Source: Thioalkalivibrio sp. K90mix (lineage in GTDB: Bacteria > Pseudomonadota > Gammaproteobacteria > Ectothiorhodospirales > Ectothiorhodospiraceae). Taken from it: a stretch of 64,000 nt of DNA. The position numbers were made by a program, and so were the translations under genes. Of this stretch, positions 24,747 to 33,401 are shown in pieces (position 1 is the first letter of the stretch; every line of letters begins with the position of its first letter). The notes below the pieces were generated by a model. It ran no database searches and was not told the DNA's origin. It saw only the letters and a list, made by a program, of their open reading frames with translations. The DNA is taken from positions 1,047,501 through 1,111,500 of the forward strand of contig NC_013889.1 in the NCBI RefSeq assembly GCF_000025545.1, given 5' to 3'.

Positions 24747-26041
24747 TTGGTCACCCTGCGCCAGAAGCCGGAGGAGAATTCGGGGTCGACAAAGCTAGCG
24801 AACTCCTCCCAGCGGGGAAAGCCGCTGCGGAACAGGTCGGGTGACATGCGCGCATCCTTGGCCGGGTACAGCGCGCCGCCGGCCTCCTGCACGATGTGGT
24901 CCAGGCGCCGGAACAGGTGCTCGGTCTCGTTGCCGCGTTCGGGGAAGTCCAGCGCCAGGGTCGCCCCAGGACGGGGGAATGACAGCATGCCCGGCCCCGC
25001 GCGATCCCCGAAGCGCTTGAGCACGGCGAGGAACGAGCCCTGGCCGCTGGCGGCCACGGCGTCGAGCAACGCCTGCATGCCGTCCTTTTGCGCATGCGGG
25101 GGCAGCACGCACTGGTACTGGTAAAAGCCCTTGTACCCGTAGATGCGGTTCCAGTGGCGGATCGCGTCCAGCGGAAAAAGCCAGGGCAGGTGATGGACGG
25201 CGCGGGCGGTCGGGTGTACGGATTGGCGGTAATAGAGCTGGTTGAACAGCCGCAGGGTCACCCGGTTGACCAGTGAAACCGGCGGGTCCAGCGGTATGGC
25301 ACGGCGGGGCTCCCGGTATTGGCTGCGCGCCGGTGCGGTGGTGGCGTGGCGCGCCCCGCTGTAGATGCCGCGCCCGACCTCGCCGCGCGGGCCCGGGTTC
25401 AGGCAGTCGATCCAGGCGACGGTGTAGGGCCATTCGCGCTCGGCCCGGGCGTCCAGCTCCCAGAACTCGTCCAGGCTGTCGAAGCGCTGCGACCACGCGC
25501 GCATCCAGGGCGTGCGTACGGGCACGAGCTGCAGCGTGACCGTCTCGATCAGGCCCGTCAGCCCGAGCCCGCCGACGGTCGCGGCGAACCAGTCCGGGGT
25601 GTCGTCGGGGGTCACCTCGAGGCATTCGCCGGCCGAGCGGCGCAGGGTCATGGCGCGGACGTGCTCGCCGAAGCTGCCGGCATGGTGGTGGTTCTTGCCG
25701 TGCACGTCGTTGGCCACCGCGCCTCCGAGCGTGACAAAGCGCGTGCCGGGTACCACCGGCACGAACCAGCCGCGCGGGACCGCGAAGCGCAGCAAGTCGT
25801 CCAGGGTCAGGCCGGCCTCGGCGGTGATGCGGCCCGTATCGGGATCGAAGGCGATGAAGCGATCAAGGTCGCGAGTATGCAGCAGGCTCCCGCCGGGATT
25901 CAGGCAGACGTCGCCGTAGCTGCGGCCGAGGCCGTAGGCCAGCAGTGGGTGTGAAGCCCCGGGCAGGGGCTGGCCGCGCCGGTTCAGCGTGACCTCGGCG
26001 GCGTGCGCGACACGCGGGATGCGGTTCCAGCTCGTGGTCAT
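24743..26041 (-). CDS. dprE1: DprE1-like FAD-dependent decaprenylphosphoribose 2-oxidase
   Basis: A 432-residue VAO-type flavoenzyme. The N-terminal FAD domain has YGLGRSYGDVCLNPGG, AEAGLTLDDLLRFAVPRGWFVPVVPGTRFVTLGGAVANDVHGKNHHHAGSF (given here as successive motifs), and GLTGLIETVTLQL. The C-terminal cap includes FFLxxxxxx-like FYQYQCVLP and ALDFP. This resembles mycobacterial DprE1, which oxidises polyprenyl-phospho-ribose at C2. The start at 26041 overlaps the previous stop by ATGA; the frame is open to 27106, but the rest is an out-of-frame shadow of its neighbour. Confidence 0.87.
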   Translation of the reverse strand: MTTSWNRIPRVAHAAEVTLNRRGQPLPGASHPLLAYGLGRSYGDVCLNPGGSLLHTRDLDRFIAFDPDTGRITAEAGLTLDDLLRFAVPRGWFVPVVPGTRFVTLGGAVANDVHGKNHHHAGSFGEHVRAMTLRRSAGECLEVTPDDTPDWFAATVGGLGLTGLIETVTLQLVPVRTPWMRAWSQRFDSLDEFWELDARAEREWPYTVAWIDCLNPGPRGEVGRGIYSGARHATTAPARSQYREPRRAIPLDPPVSLVNRVTLRLFNQLYYRQSVHPTARAVHHLPWLFPLDAIRHWNRIYGYKGFYQYQCVLPPHAQKDGMQALLDAVAASGQGSFLAVLKRFGDRAGPGMLSFPRPGATLALDFPERGNETEHLFRRLDHIVQEAGGALYPAKDARMSPDLFRSGFPRWEEFASFVDPEFSSGFWRRVTK

Positions 26042-27009
26042 GCCGTGGCCTCCGGTTGTTCGCGGCCGCGAGCCTCGGGGTTGGTGCCCAGGGCCATCAG
26101 GCCCAGGATGACCGCGAACCACAGGGTGGTGAAGCGGATCAGCATGGTGGCGGCGACCGCATCGGCCGCGGGCATGTCGTGCAGCAGCAACAGGCCGACC
26201 ATCACGGCCTCGGTCCCGCCGAGCCCGCCGGGCAGGAAGCTCAGCGCGCCGGCCAGCATCGCCAGCGCAAACACGAATGCGGCGAAGGCAAAGCTGGCCT
26301 CGAAGCCCATTGCGTTGAGGATCCACCAGAAGGCGAGCGCCTCCGCGCTCCAGGCGACCACACTCAGAATGGTCGCCCCGGCCAGCAGGGTGGGGCGGTG
26401 GCAGCGCCGGGCCTGCAGCAGGATAGTCGCCAGGTGATGAACGGTCCGCCACAGGCGCTGGCCGGGCCGGTCCGTCCACGTCTGCAGTCGTGCGAGTGGT
26501 CGGCGCCACGACAGGATGACCAGCGCGAGCGCCACCGCACTGGCCCCGGCGAGGATCAGCCAGCCACCCTGGGCCACCAGGGTGAAGCCCAGCATCGACA
26601 GCAGCACGACCGCGATCAGATCGGACAGACGCTCGCTGACGAAGGCCGCCAAGCTGTCGGGATAGGGAACATGGCGTCGCTTCAGCAATACGCCGCGCAG
26701 GGCCTCGCCGGCCTTTCCGGGTGTGGTGGTCAGGGCAAAGCCCGCCAGGTAGATGTGGGCGCTCCTGCGCAGGGGCACGTGGTGACCCAGCCGGCGCAGA
26801 TAGAGCTGCCAGCGTGTGAAACGCAGCGAGTAGTTCACCAATGAGAGCGACAGGGCCAGCAGCAGGCCCCCGATCCCCACCAGCGCGAGGGCATGCCAGA
26901 CCTCGGCGGCCCCCGCCCACAGCGCAACCCCGAGATACAGCACAACGGCCGCGATGACGGATAGCATCACGGCCCGCATGCGCCAGCCGGACAGCAGGAC
27001 CGCACTCAT
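26038..27009 (-). CDS. YbhN/AglD-type membrane protein (LPG synthase TM-like, flippase candidate)
   Basis: A 323-residue protein with about eight membrane helices. Family motifs: NYSLRFTRWQLYLRRLG, FALTTTPGKAGEALRG, FVSERLSDLIAVVLLS, ALAMLAGALSFLPGGLGGTEAVMVGLL and ATMLIRFTTLWFAVILG. These are hallmarks of the UPF0104/MprF-TM group. Lying between the phosphoribosyltransferase and DprE1 genes, it may move the lipid-linked pentose across the membrane, a job given to a GtrA-like protein in mycobacteria. That role is inference. Confidence 0.8.
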   Translation of the reverse strand: MSAVLLSGWRMRAVMLSVIAAVVLYLGVALWAGAAEVWHALALVGIGGLLLALSLSLVNYSLRFTRWQLYLRRLGHHVPLRRSAHIYLAGFALTTTPGKAGEALRGVLLKRRHVPYPDSLAAFVSERLSDLIAVVLLSMLGFTLVAQGGWLILAGASAVALALVILSWRRPLARLQTWTDRPGQRLWRTVHHLATILLQARRCHRPTLLAGATILSVVAWSAEALAFWWILNAMGFEASFAFAAFVFALAMLAGALSFLPGGLGGTEAVMVGLLLLHDMPAADAVAATMLIRFTTLWFAVILGLMALGTNPEARGREQPEATA

Positions 27010-27899
27010 GCGAGTACGGCGATGGTGACGCCCAGCCAGACGGCAACCGTTGCGAGCAGGTGCGGGTCGGTGACCAGGTCGCGCGAGGTGTCGTTGCCGC
27101 CACCACGGGCGTGCAGCAGGAACAGGTAGCGGAAGATGCCGTAGATCACGAACGGCAGCGTGTAGATCAGTCCATCCGTGCCGTGCAGGTCGATCGTCTG
27201 GGCACTGACCGTGTAGAGCCCGTACGACAGGACTGTGCAGGCCGCGCTGATCGCGATGAACTGGTCCACCAGGCCCACGCTGTAGTCATTGAGTACGCGG
27301 CGCGGGCCTTCCCGTTCGGGAGAGCGCTCGATTGCGGTATCCGCCAGTTCCGCGCGGCGCTTGGCGAAGCCGAGAAACAGTGTGAGCATCAGGCCGCACA
27401 GCAGCAGCCACTGCGAGGGCTCGATCCCGAGCCCGAGCGTGCCGGCCAGGATGCGCAGCATGAAGCCCGCCGAGATGCTGAACACATCCAGGATGACGAC
27501 ATGCTTCAACCACCAGGAGTAGGCGACGTTCAGCACCAGGTAGGCAAGCACTAGGGCGGTCACGCCGGTGCTGACCATGGCCGCCAGTACGAGGGCGACC
27601 ACCACCAGTGTGGCGAAGATCGCCCAGGCCGTCCCGACCGGGATTGCCCCGCTGGCGATGGGCCGGTTGCACTTGACCGGGTGCTGGCGGTCGGCCTCGA
27701 CATCGACGATGTCGTTCAGCACATACACCGCACTCGCAATCGCACAGAAGGCGATAAAGGCGACCCCCGCGGCCAGCAGCATCGCCGGTTCCCACTCGTG
27801 GGCGAATACGACGCCCAGCAGGACAAACCCGTTCTTGATGTACTGGTGCGGCCGCAGCAGTTTGATCAGTGGCTGAAGCATCGAGGGGTTCCGGGGCAT
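27006..27899 (-). CDS. UbiA-type polyprenyl-phosphate phosphoribosyltransferase
   Basis: A 297-residue membrane prenyltransferase-fold enzyme, first gene of the operon. The first Asp motif is LNDIVDVEADRQHPVKCNRP and the second is around FAKRRAELAD; IKLLRPHQYIKNGFVL is the N-terminal signature of decaprenyl-phosphate 5-phosphoribosyltransferases (Rv3806c type) rather than of quinone-synthesis UbiA. It would join PRPP to a polyprenyl phosphate. The start at 27899 or 27881 is equally plausible. The operon promoter must lie in the 155 bp before the divergent lipoprotein gene. Confidence 0.85.
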   Translation of the reverse strand: MPRNPSMLQPLIKLLRPHQYIKNGFVLLGVVFAHEWEPAMLLAAGVAFIAFCAIASAVYVLNDIVDVEADRQHPVKCNRPIASGAIPVGTAWAIFATLVVVALVLAAMVSTGVTALVLAYLVLNVAYSWWLKHVVILDVFSISAGFMLRILAGTLGLGIEPSQWLLLCGLMLTLFLGFAKRRAELADTAIERSPEREGPRRVLNDYSVGLVDQFIAISAACTVLSYGLYTVSAQTIDLHGTDGLIYTLPFVIYGIFRYLFLLHARGGGNDTSRDLVTDPHLLATVAVWLGVTIAVLA

Positions 27900-28054
27900 T
27901 TGCTCTGGGAAACACGGACCAACGCGAGTGGGTACATGGGTCGGCGAGTCCGTGAAGTCTACTGGGGCCAGGGATGCGTTACCATCGGCGGCGTTTGCCG
28001 CGAACGACCGACCGTTCACGGCGCGCATTGTTTCACAGCCCTGGAGGAACCCCC

Positions 28055-28570
28055 ATGAACCGACTGTCCGCACTCCTGCTCGCCGCGCTATTGGCGACTT
28101 CCACCCTGTTCCTCGCGGCCTGCGACGGCGGTGCCAACGCCTCGGCCGACGAAGTGGCCGAAGGCGAGGCCTTCCCCGAGCGCACGCTGAATGACCAGCA
28201 CGGCAACCCGCTGCAGATACCGGGTGATGCGCGCGTGATCCTCAAGACGGTGGAGATGGCCCCGGCCGATATCGCCAACGCCGTGCTCGGCGAGATGACC
28301 GAGGAAGAGCGCAACGAGATCGGTGTGATCTACATCGCGGATATCCACCAGATGCCGCCGCACGTGATGGAGAACGTCGTGCTGCCGCGCATGCAGGCAC
28401 GTGAATACCCGACGGTGGTGACCCAGTCCGAACAGGACGCGGGCTTCATGCCGCACACACCGGAAGAGGTCACCGTGATCCTGCTGGACGGTGACGGCAC
28501 CGTTACCGGTATTCATAGCGCCGCGAACGAGAACCGGCTGAAGGAGTTGCTCGAACAGGCGGGTGAATAA
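28055..28570 (+). CDS. Lipoprotein with a redoxin-like core lacking catalytic Cys
   Basis: A 171-residue lipoprotein. The signal ends in the lipobox LFLAAC (Cys at about residue 23). The mature part, FPERTLNDQHGNPLQIPGDARVILKTVEMAPADIANAVL, suggests a thioredoxin-like layout (DQHG motif of redoxins), but the CxxC is absent. Later pieces are VIYIADIHQMPPHVMENVVLPRMQ and VILLDGDGTVTGIHSA. Function unknown. The ribosome site is GGAGG, 6 bases before the ATG. It diverges from the polyprenyl-sugar operon. Confidence 0.75.
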   Translation: MNRLSALLLAALLATSTLFLAACDGGANASADEVAEGEAFPERTLNDQHGNPLQIPGDARVILKTVEMAPADIANAVLGEMTEEERNEIGVIYIADIHQMPPHVMENVVLPRMQAREYPTVVTQSEQDAGFMPHTPEEVTVILLDGDGTVTGIHSAANENRLKELLEQAGE

Positions 28571-28612
28571 GCCCCTGAAGCGGCGAGCGCCGGTTTCGCG
28601 GCGGCGTCGCTG

Positions 28613-29503
28613 ATGGCCTTTTTCCTCGGACTCCTGACGGCGCTCGGGTTTGGCGCTGGGGATTTCTTTGGTGGCCTGGCCTCGCGCCGAATCCCCGCGC
28701 TCGTGGTGGCCTGCTATTCGCAGTTCCTGGCCACCGGCGCGCTGCTGCTGATCGCCGTTCCGCTTGCGGGGCTGCCGGGCCCGCAGGCGTTGATCTGGGG
28801 GGGTGCCTCCGGGCTGGCGCTGGCGCTGGGCCTTCTCGCCTATTATCGCGGGCTGGCCGAGGGCTCGATGGGCCTGGTGGCGGCGATTACTGGTGTGATC
28901 TCCGCTCTGGTGCCGCTGGGGGTGGGCCTGGCCCTCGGTGAGCGGCCGGGCGTGCTGGCGCTGGTCGGCATTGCCGCCATCGTGGTGGCCATCGGCATGA
29001 TCTCGGGCGGGGCGCGCAAGGCCAGCCCGCGGCGTCTGGATCAACCCGTTCGTGGCCTGATTGCGCTGGCGCGGGGTGAGCATCCGGTCAAGGGGCTGCT
29101 GGACGCCGTGATCGCCGGGGTCTGCTTCGGCCTGGTCTTCGTGTTTCTCGATCAGGCCCAGGCCGGATCACCGTTGTGGCCCGTGGTGGCCACCTCGGCG
29201 GTCGGGGCCCTGACGCTTGCCCTTGTCATGCTGGTCTTGCGGCCCGAACGCGGGATGAGCCGCTCCACCTTCGTGCTGCTGGCGCTGGCGGGGCTGTTCC
29301 AGGCGGCAGCGACCCTGGCCTTTGTCGTGGCCGTACGCATGGGACTGCTGTCGATCATTGCGGTGGCCGGGGCGCTGTCGCCCGCGCCGACCGCGCTGAT
29401 GGCCCGCCTGTTTCAGGCCGAGCGTATGTCGCGTGTGCAACTGGCAGGCTTCGTGTTCGCCCTGCTCGGGATCGTGCTGATCGTCTGGGCGGGTCCAGCG
29501 TAG
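28613..29503 (+). CDS. EamA/DMT-family transporter
   Basis: A 296-residue inner-membrane protein with ten predicted helices arranged as two EamA repeats (first half LGLLTALGFGAGDFFGGLASRRIP; second half VIAGVCFGLVFVFLDQA and FVFALLGIVLIVWAG). Drug/metabolite transporters of this kind export small metabolites; substrate unknown. It lies 43 bp after the lipoprotein gene on the same strand and may be cotranscribed with it. Confidence 0.85.
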   Translation: MAFFLGLLTALGFGAGDFFGGLASRRIPALVVACYSQFLATGALLLIAVPLAGLPGPQALIWGGASGLALALGLLAYYRGLAEGSMGLVAAITGVISALVPLGVGLALGERPGVLALVGIAAIVVAIGMISGGARKASPRRLDQPVRGLIALARGEHPVKGLLDAVIAGVCFGLVFVFLDQAQAGSPLWPVVATSAVGALTLALVMLVLRPERGMSRSTFVLLALAGLFQAAATLAFVVAVRMGLLSIIAVAGALSPAPTALMARLFQAERMSRVQLAGFVFALLGIVLIVWAGPA

Positions 29504-29597
29504 GGGGGCTTGCGCCTGTCACTGGGTCAGTAGCAGAAGTGCTAGTCTCGGCGAACAGGCTCGCAATGAGCATGACCATGCCGACAGGAGGTGCAAG

Positions 29598-29987
29598 GTG
29601 AGCGAAGGAACACGACCGGAAGTCGAACCGAGCGATGTGAGCCGCCCCGTGCCGGGTCCGCGCAAGGAGCGCACGATGGTGACTGTGGTGTACGTACTGT
29701 ATCTGGTCAGCTTTCTGACCGCGCTCACCGCGATCGCCGGTTTGATTATTGCTTACATCAAGCGCAACGATGGGGACGCGGTCAGCGACACGCATTTTAC
29801 CTACCAGATTCGTACATTCTGGATTGGCTTGCTCGGCGTGATCGTAGGGGCTGTTTTGACCCCGATCGGTATTGGATTCCTGGTCTTGCTGTTCATGATC
29901 GTCTGGCTTTTGGTGCGTTGCATCAAGGGTCTGCTGGCGAATAACGAAGACCGGTCGATCGAGCAGCCGGAGACCTGGCTGTGGTGA
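29598..29987 (+). CDS. DUF4870-like small membrane protein
   Basis: A 129-residue protein with a polar N-terminus (residues 1-26) and three helices: TVVYVLYLVSFLTALTAIAGLIIAYIKR, FWIGLLGVIVGAVLTPIGIGFLVLLF and FMIVWLLVRCIKGLLA. The motif SDTHFTYQIRTFWI between helices is characteristic of DUF4870-related proteins. A GTG start at 29598 is supported by a perfect AGGAGG at 6 bases. Function unknown. Confidence 0.8.
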   Translation: MSEGTRPEVEPSDVSRPVPGPRKERTMVTVVYVLYLVSFLTALTAIAGLIIAYIKRNDGDAVSDTHFTYQIRTFWIGLLGVIVGAVLTPIGIGFLVLLFMIVWLLVRCIKGLLANNEDRSIEQPETWLW

Positions 29988-30310
29988 CATTGGTTAGTGA
30001 TACTCAGGAATTGTCTCGTGTTTGAGACGTAGTGTCCCCGTATCATACGGTCGGGGATTTTAAATGCATCACAAAAAGGGCCGCTCTCGAGCGGCCCTTT
30101 TTATTTTCGGGCGAATCTGGCTTCGGGAATATTAATGCCCTTCATTAAAATAAATTGTAAGTCTTTTTGGTGGTTAATTTCGCGCTCCTTGTTTAATGTT
30201 TCGATCGTTCTTTTCCCCTATATTCCGGCAGAGACAACGCTGAATTTCCAGCGATGGGTCGGTTGCGTCGAACCGGCAAGTAAAGCTGGATCTGAACAAT
30301 AGGGACGGGC
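29988..30310. other. Intergenic region with hairpins, no gene seen
   Basis: This AT-rich 323-bp stretch holds two small palindromes (GTCTC/GAGAC at 30013-30028; CCGTAT-c-ATACGG at 30038-30050, inside a TCCCCG/CGGGGA stem) and a bidirectional terminator at 30073-30102. Its AT content is unlike its surroundings. It should include the promoter of the sigma54-type regulator gene at 30311; no clear -35/-10 pair was found. Confidence 0.5.
30073..30102. terminator. Bidirectional Rho-independent terminator
   Basis: A 13-bp stem AAAAAGGGCCGCT / AGCGGCCCTTTTT with loop CTCG, with A-run and T-run on opposite sides, 86 bp after the DUF4870-like gene. Confidence 0.9.
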
Positions 30311-31759
30311 ATGGCCGGATCGCGAAGGTTGAATGGTTCCTTTTTGCGGTCGGTGGATGGCGGGACTTTCCTGCCCCGGGGGGATTCCGACGAATCGCGT
30401 TATGCACTGCAGCGCGCCTGTGCGACTGCGATGGTGCGCGAGGTGGCATGGGTAGACGGTGGCGGCGGCGCGGGGGAATCGATGCCGAGCTTCTCCGATG
30501 CCTGGACGCTGTGGCGCGTCCCGGGGCCGGGTGGGGTAACGGAGGGGACACTCAGCAAGGTGCGTGTTGGGCTTGTCGACCTGGGCAGCCCCATCCCGAA
30601 CTGGGTGACCGAGTTTGTACACACTCATCAGCATGTGAAGTGGATCGCGCTCGTTCACCCGGATCTATTACTGCGCGACGACGTTCGCGAGCTGATCCGC
30701 GAGTCCTGTTACGACTTTCATACCCTGCCATTCGACCAGGCGCGCCTTGAAATCACGCTGGGACGGGCATGCGGCATGGCGGCGCTGGAAGCGCGGCCCA
30801 CTCGTCCCAATCAGGATGCCGAGTCGGACCATATTCCCATCGTTGGGCATAGCCCGGCGATGCAGGGACTGGCCCGCCAGATCGAGCGCGTCGCGGGCTC
30901 CGAGGCACCGGTGCTCTTTCAGGGCGAGAGCGGCACCGGCAAGGAACTGGCTGCGCTGGCGGTGCACCGACATTCACGAAGGGCGAACGGGCCTTTTGTG
31001 GCAGTGAACTGCGGGGCATTGCCGGCGCAGCTGATCCAGTCGGAACTGTTTGGCCACGAGGCAGGCGCCTTTACCGGGGCGGGTCGACGCAAGATCGGGC
31101 AGTTCGAGCTGGCGCATGGCGGCACGCTGCTGCTGGACGAGATTGGCGATCTCAGCCTGGAGCTACAGGTCAATCTGCTGCGTTTCCTGCAAGAGGGAAC
31201 GCTGGTGCGGGTCGGCGGGTTGCAGCCTATCAAGGTGGATGTGCGCGTGCTCGCGGCGACCCATGTCGCGCTGGACGAGGCCGTCGAGAGCGGTCGTTTC
31301 CGCGAGGACCTCTACTACCGCCTGAATGTCATCCAGCTGGATGTGCCCCCGTTGCGAGAGCGGGGCACGGATCTGAAAGAACTCGCGCGCTTCTATTTCG
31401 AACAGTTCCGCAGCCAGAACCCTCGGCTGCGCGGCTTTACCCAGGCCGCGTGGCAGGCGATGTATGCACATGCCTGGCCCGGAAACGTACGCGAGCTGGT
31501 GAACCGGGTGCGGCGGGCGGTGACGATGGCGGAGGGACGCCTGATTCGGCCGGAGGATCTGGGACTGGCCGCTTCGGGCAATGCCGAGAAGCCGCAAACG
31601 CTGGCCCAGGCGCGCTCGACCGCCGAACGGGAATTGCTGATCAAGGTGCTGGGCCAGTGCGACAACAATGTCTCGCGGGCCGCGCGCCAGTTGGGGGTGG
31701 GCCGGATGACGCTCTACCGCCTGCTCGACAAGTACGGGCTGCGTTCCAATGCGCCCTGA
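30311..31759 (+). CDS. VpsR-like sigma54-family transcriptional activator
   Basis: A 482-residue regulator. The N-terminal ~150 residues are not a canonical receiver (no DD pair or phospho-Asp); the segment ESCYDFHTLPFDQARLEITLGRACGMAAL matches the VpsR-type degenerate receiver. The AAA+ domain has Walker A GESGTGKE, an intact GAFTGA loop and Walker B LLLDEIGD. The Fis-type helix-turn-helix is NVSRAARQLGVGRMTLYRLLDKYG. VpsR activates biofilm genes with cyclic-di-GMP. The outer-membrane gene follows by 67 bp and the fibre-like genes lie just beyond, so these are the likely targets. The ATG has AGGGA upstream. Confidence 0.85.
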   Translation: MAGSRRLNGSFLRSVDGGTFLPRGDSDESRYALQRACATAMVREVAWVDGGGGAGESMPSFSDAWTLWRVPGPGGVTEGTLSKVRVGLVDLGSPIPNWVTEFVHTHQHVKWIALVHPDLLLRDDVRELIRESCYDFHTLPFDQARLEITLGRACGMAALEARPTRPNQDAESDHIPIVGHSPAMQGLARQIERVAGSEAPVLFQGESGTGKELAALAVHRHSRRANGPFVAVNCGALPAQLIQSELFGHEAGAFTGAGRRKIGQFELAHGGTLLLDEIGDLSLELQVNLLRFLQEGTLVRVGGLQPIKVDVRVLAATHVALDEAVESGRFREDLYYRLNVIQLDVPPLRERGTDLKELARFYFEQFRSQNPRLRGFTQAAWQAMYAHAWPGNVRELVNRVRRAVTMAEGRLIRPEDLGLAASGNAEKPQTLAQARSTAERELLIKVLGQCDNNVSRAARQLGVGRMTLYRLLDKYGLRSNAP

Positions 31760-31826
31760 ATCTTGTGACGGGGAAGAGAGTGGCCCTTGCGTAACAGTTC
31801 GGCCCCTGGGGCCATGGAGAACGACG

Positions 31827-32873
31827 GTGGACAAGCGATGGGTCAGGAGAAGTGGGTTGGGGATCGTACCGTTTTGTATCGGGTTGGCCGGGCCGGCCGT
31901 GGGCCAGGAGGCTCGCGAGGCGGTCGGGGACGCCCCGGTGGATTCGGGCCCCGAGGTGACGGTCTTCGAGGAACGTGGTGTGCTCACACCGAAGGGGCAG
32001 TGGGTAGTGGAGCCGTCGTTGTCGTACGTGCACAGCAGTTCGCTGGATGTGTCGATCGAGGGGTTCACCATCATCCCGGCCCTGGCGATCGGGCTGATTG
32101 ATGTCAGCGAGACGGAGCGCGACACGCTGACCGCGGCGGTGAGCTTTCGCTATGGCCTGACCGAGCGGCTGGAGGTCGGGATGAAGATCCCGTATGTCTA
32201 CCGCGAGCAGCAGGTGCGCCGGCGCGACATCCTCGAGGCGACCGCGCTGGAGCGTGTGACGGGCTCCACCGGGCAGGGATTGGGCGATATCGAGTTCGGC
32301 GTGTCTTACCAGTTCAACATGGCGGATCGAGGTCGGCCGTTCTTTATCGGCAACCTCAAGGCGAAGAGCACGACTGGTAAGGGGCCCTTCGATGTCGCCC
32401 GCCGCGAGATCCTGGATGACGAGGGCAATCGCCTGGGCGAGATCTTCCTCGAGCAGCCCACCGGTTCCGGGTTCTGGAGTATCCAGCCCAGCGTGACGAT
32501 GATCTATCCGACCGACCCGGCCGTGATCTTTGCGAACGTCAGCTATCTCTGGAACATCGAGCGCGATGTGGGCGATGGCTATGGCAAGGTCAATCCCGGC
32601 GACGCGGTCGGCATGAGCCTGGGGATGGCCATCAGCCTGAACGACCGCACCTCGATGAGCTTTGGCTACGACCACAGCACGGTATTCCGCACGCGGGTGG
32701 AGAACGAAAGCGGGCTGGAGCCCGTGTTCGGGCGGCGCCAGGTGGGGACCGTACTGTGGGGTATCTCGCACCGGCTGACGGACCGCACCAGTGTGAATTT
32801 CTCGCTCGGTGTCGGGGCGACCGAGGCCGCACCGGATGTGCAGGCCACCCTGCGGGTGCCGATCCGTTTTTGA
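31827..32873 (+). CDS. Outer-membrane beta-barrel protein (FapF/Phenol_MetA-like transporter)
   Basis: A 348-residue outer-membrane protein. A GTG start at 31827 with GGAG upstream gives a signal peptide (core GLGIVPFCIGLAGPAVG, cut before QEA). The rest alternates in amphipathic strands: GVLTPKGQWVVEPSLSYVHSSS, RYGLTERLEVGMKIPYVYRE, GLGDIEFGVSYQFN, FANVSYLWNIERDVGDGYGK and a final strand VQATLRVPIRF ending in Phe, the barrel-assembly signal. It lies between the VpsR-like activator and the convergent C39-peptidase/fibre genes, fitting a secretion pore. No coiled-coil plug domain as in Pseudomonas FapF is present. Confidence 0.7.
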   Translation: MDKRWVRRSGLGIVPFCIGLAGPAVGQEAREAVGDAPVDSGPEVTVFEERGVLTPKGQWVVEPSLSYVHSSSLDVSIEGFTIIPALAIGLIDVSETERDTLTAAVSFRYGLTERLEVGMKIPYVYREQQVRRRDILEATALERVTGSTGQGLGDIEFGVSYQFNMADRGRPFFIGNLKAKSTTGKGPFDVARREILDDEGNRLGEIFLEQPTGSGFWSIQPSVTMIYPTDPAVIFANVSYLWNIERDVGDGYGKVNPGDAVGMSLGMAISLNDRTSMSFGYDHSTVFRTRVENESGLEPVFGRRQVGTVLWGISHRLTDRTSVNFSLGVGATEAAPDVQATLRVPIRF

Positions 32874-32898
32874 GGGGCGCGTTGCCGTGGCGGAGGGT

Positions 32899-33396
32899 TC
32901 AGAAGCCTCCGCCACGCTCGAGCATGTGCTGTTCCAGTGCCCGGCCCAGGTCCCCGCGCGGCATCTGCAGATTGCCAAGCTCCAGTTGCAGGATGGTCTG
33001 GTGGCGGATGTCCTGTCCGTCGAGCTCGTTCTGGATCGCAGTGACCCAGCCCATGCCCGAGGTCCAGCTTTCCGCCGGCATCGCGCCCCCGGTCTGGATG
33101 ACGACCGAACGCAGGTCGGTGCCGGGCCAGTGGGAGCCGCTGGCGATATCGCTAAGGGGGCGTAGTGTCGAGTGATTGATCACCTCGCCATTGAGTGACG
33201 TGATCTGCTCCAGCCCGATCGAGATCTCCAGACCATCGCGCCCGAAGAAGCCGCCGCGCTGGGCCTCCAGTACCGAATCCGGTACTACGCGCTCGTCGCC
33301 GAGGGGGGGCAGGACATCCAGGGCATGAGCCGTTGTAGCCCATGTCGCGCTGGCCAGGATGACGCCCAGGATGCAGCAGGGCAGGCGTTTCATCAT
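32899..33396 (-). CDS. Exported protein with AQRGG processing-like motif
   Basis: A 165-residue protein with a signal peptide (MMKRLPCCILGVILASATWATTAHA). Shortly after the predicted cut comes VVPDSVLEAQRGGFFGRDGLEISIGLEQ, which resembles the double-glycine leader motif recognised by C39-type peptidases. The following part has SLNGEVINHSTLRPL and ends GRALEQHMLERGGGF. The gene overlaps the C39-like peptidase gene (stop 33402), so the two are coupled. It probably is a substrate or accessory of that peptidase; no homologue can be named with certainty. Start codons at 33405 (GTG) and 33393 are alternatives. Confidence 0.65.
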   Translation of the reverse strand: MMKRLPCCILGVILASATWATTAHALDVLPPLGDERVVPDSVLEAQRGGFFGRDGLEISIGLEQITSLNGEVINHSTLRPLSDIASGSHWPGTDLRSVVIQTGGAMPAESWTSGMGWVTAIQNELDGQDIRHQTILQLELGNLQMPRGDLGRALEQHMLERGGGF

Positions 33397-33401
33397 GGCG
33401 C

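Noticed and set aside
24743-27106. One 787-codon fusion of a membrane protein and the DprE1-like oxidase
   Set aside because: The first 355 codons are an out-of-frame shadow of the YbhN-like gene; the oxidase starts at 26041 in an ATGA overlap.
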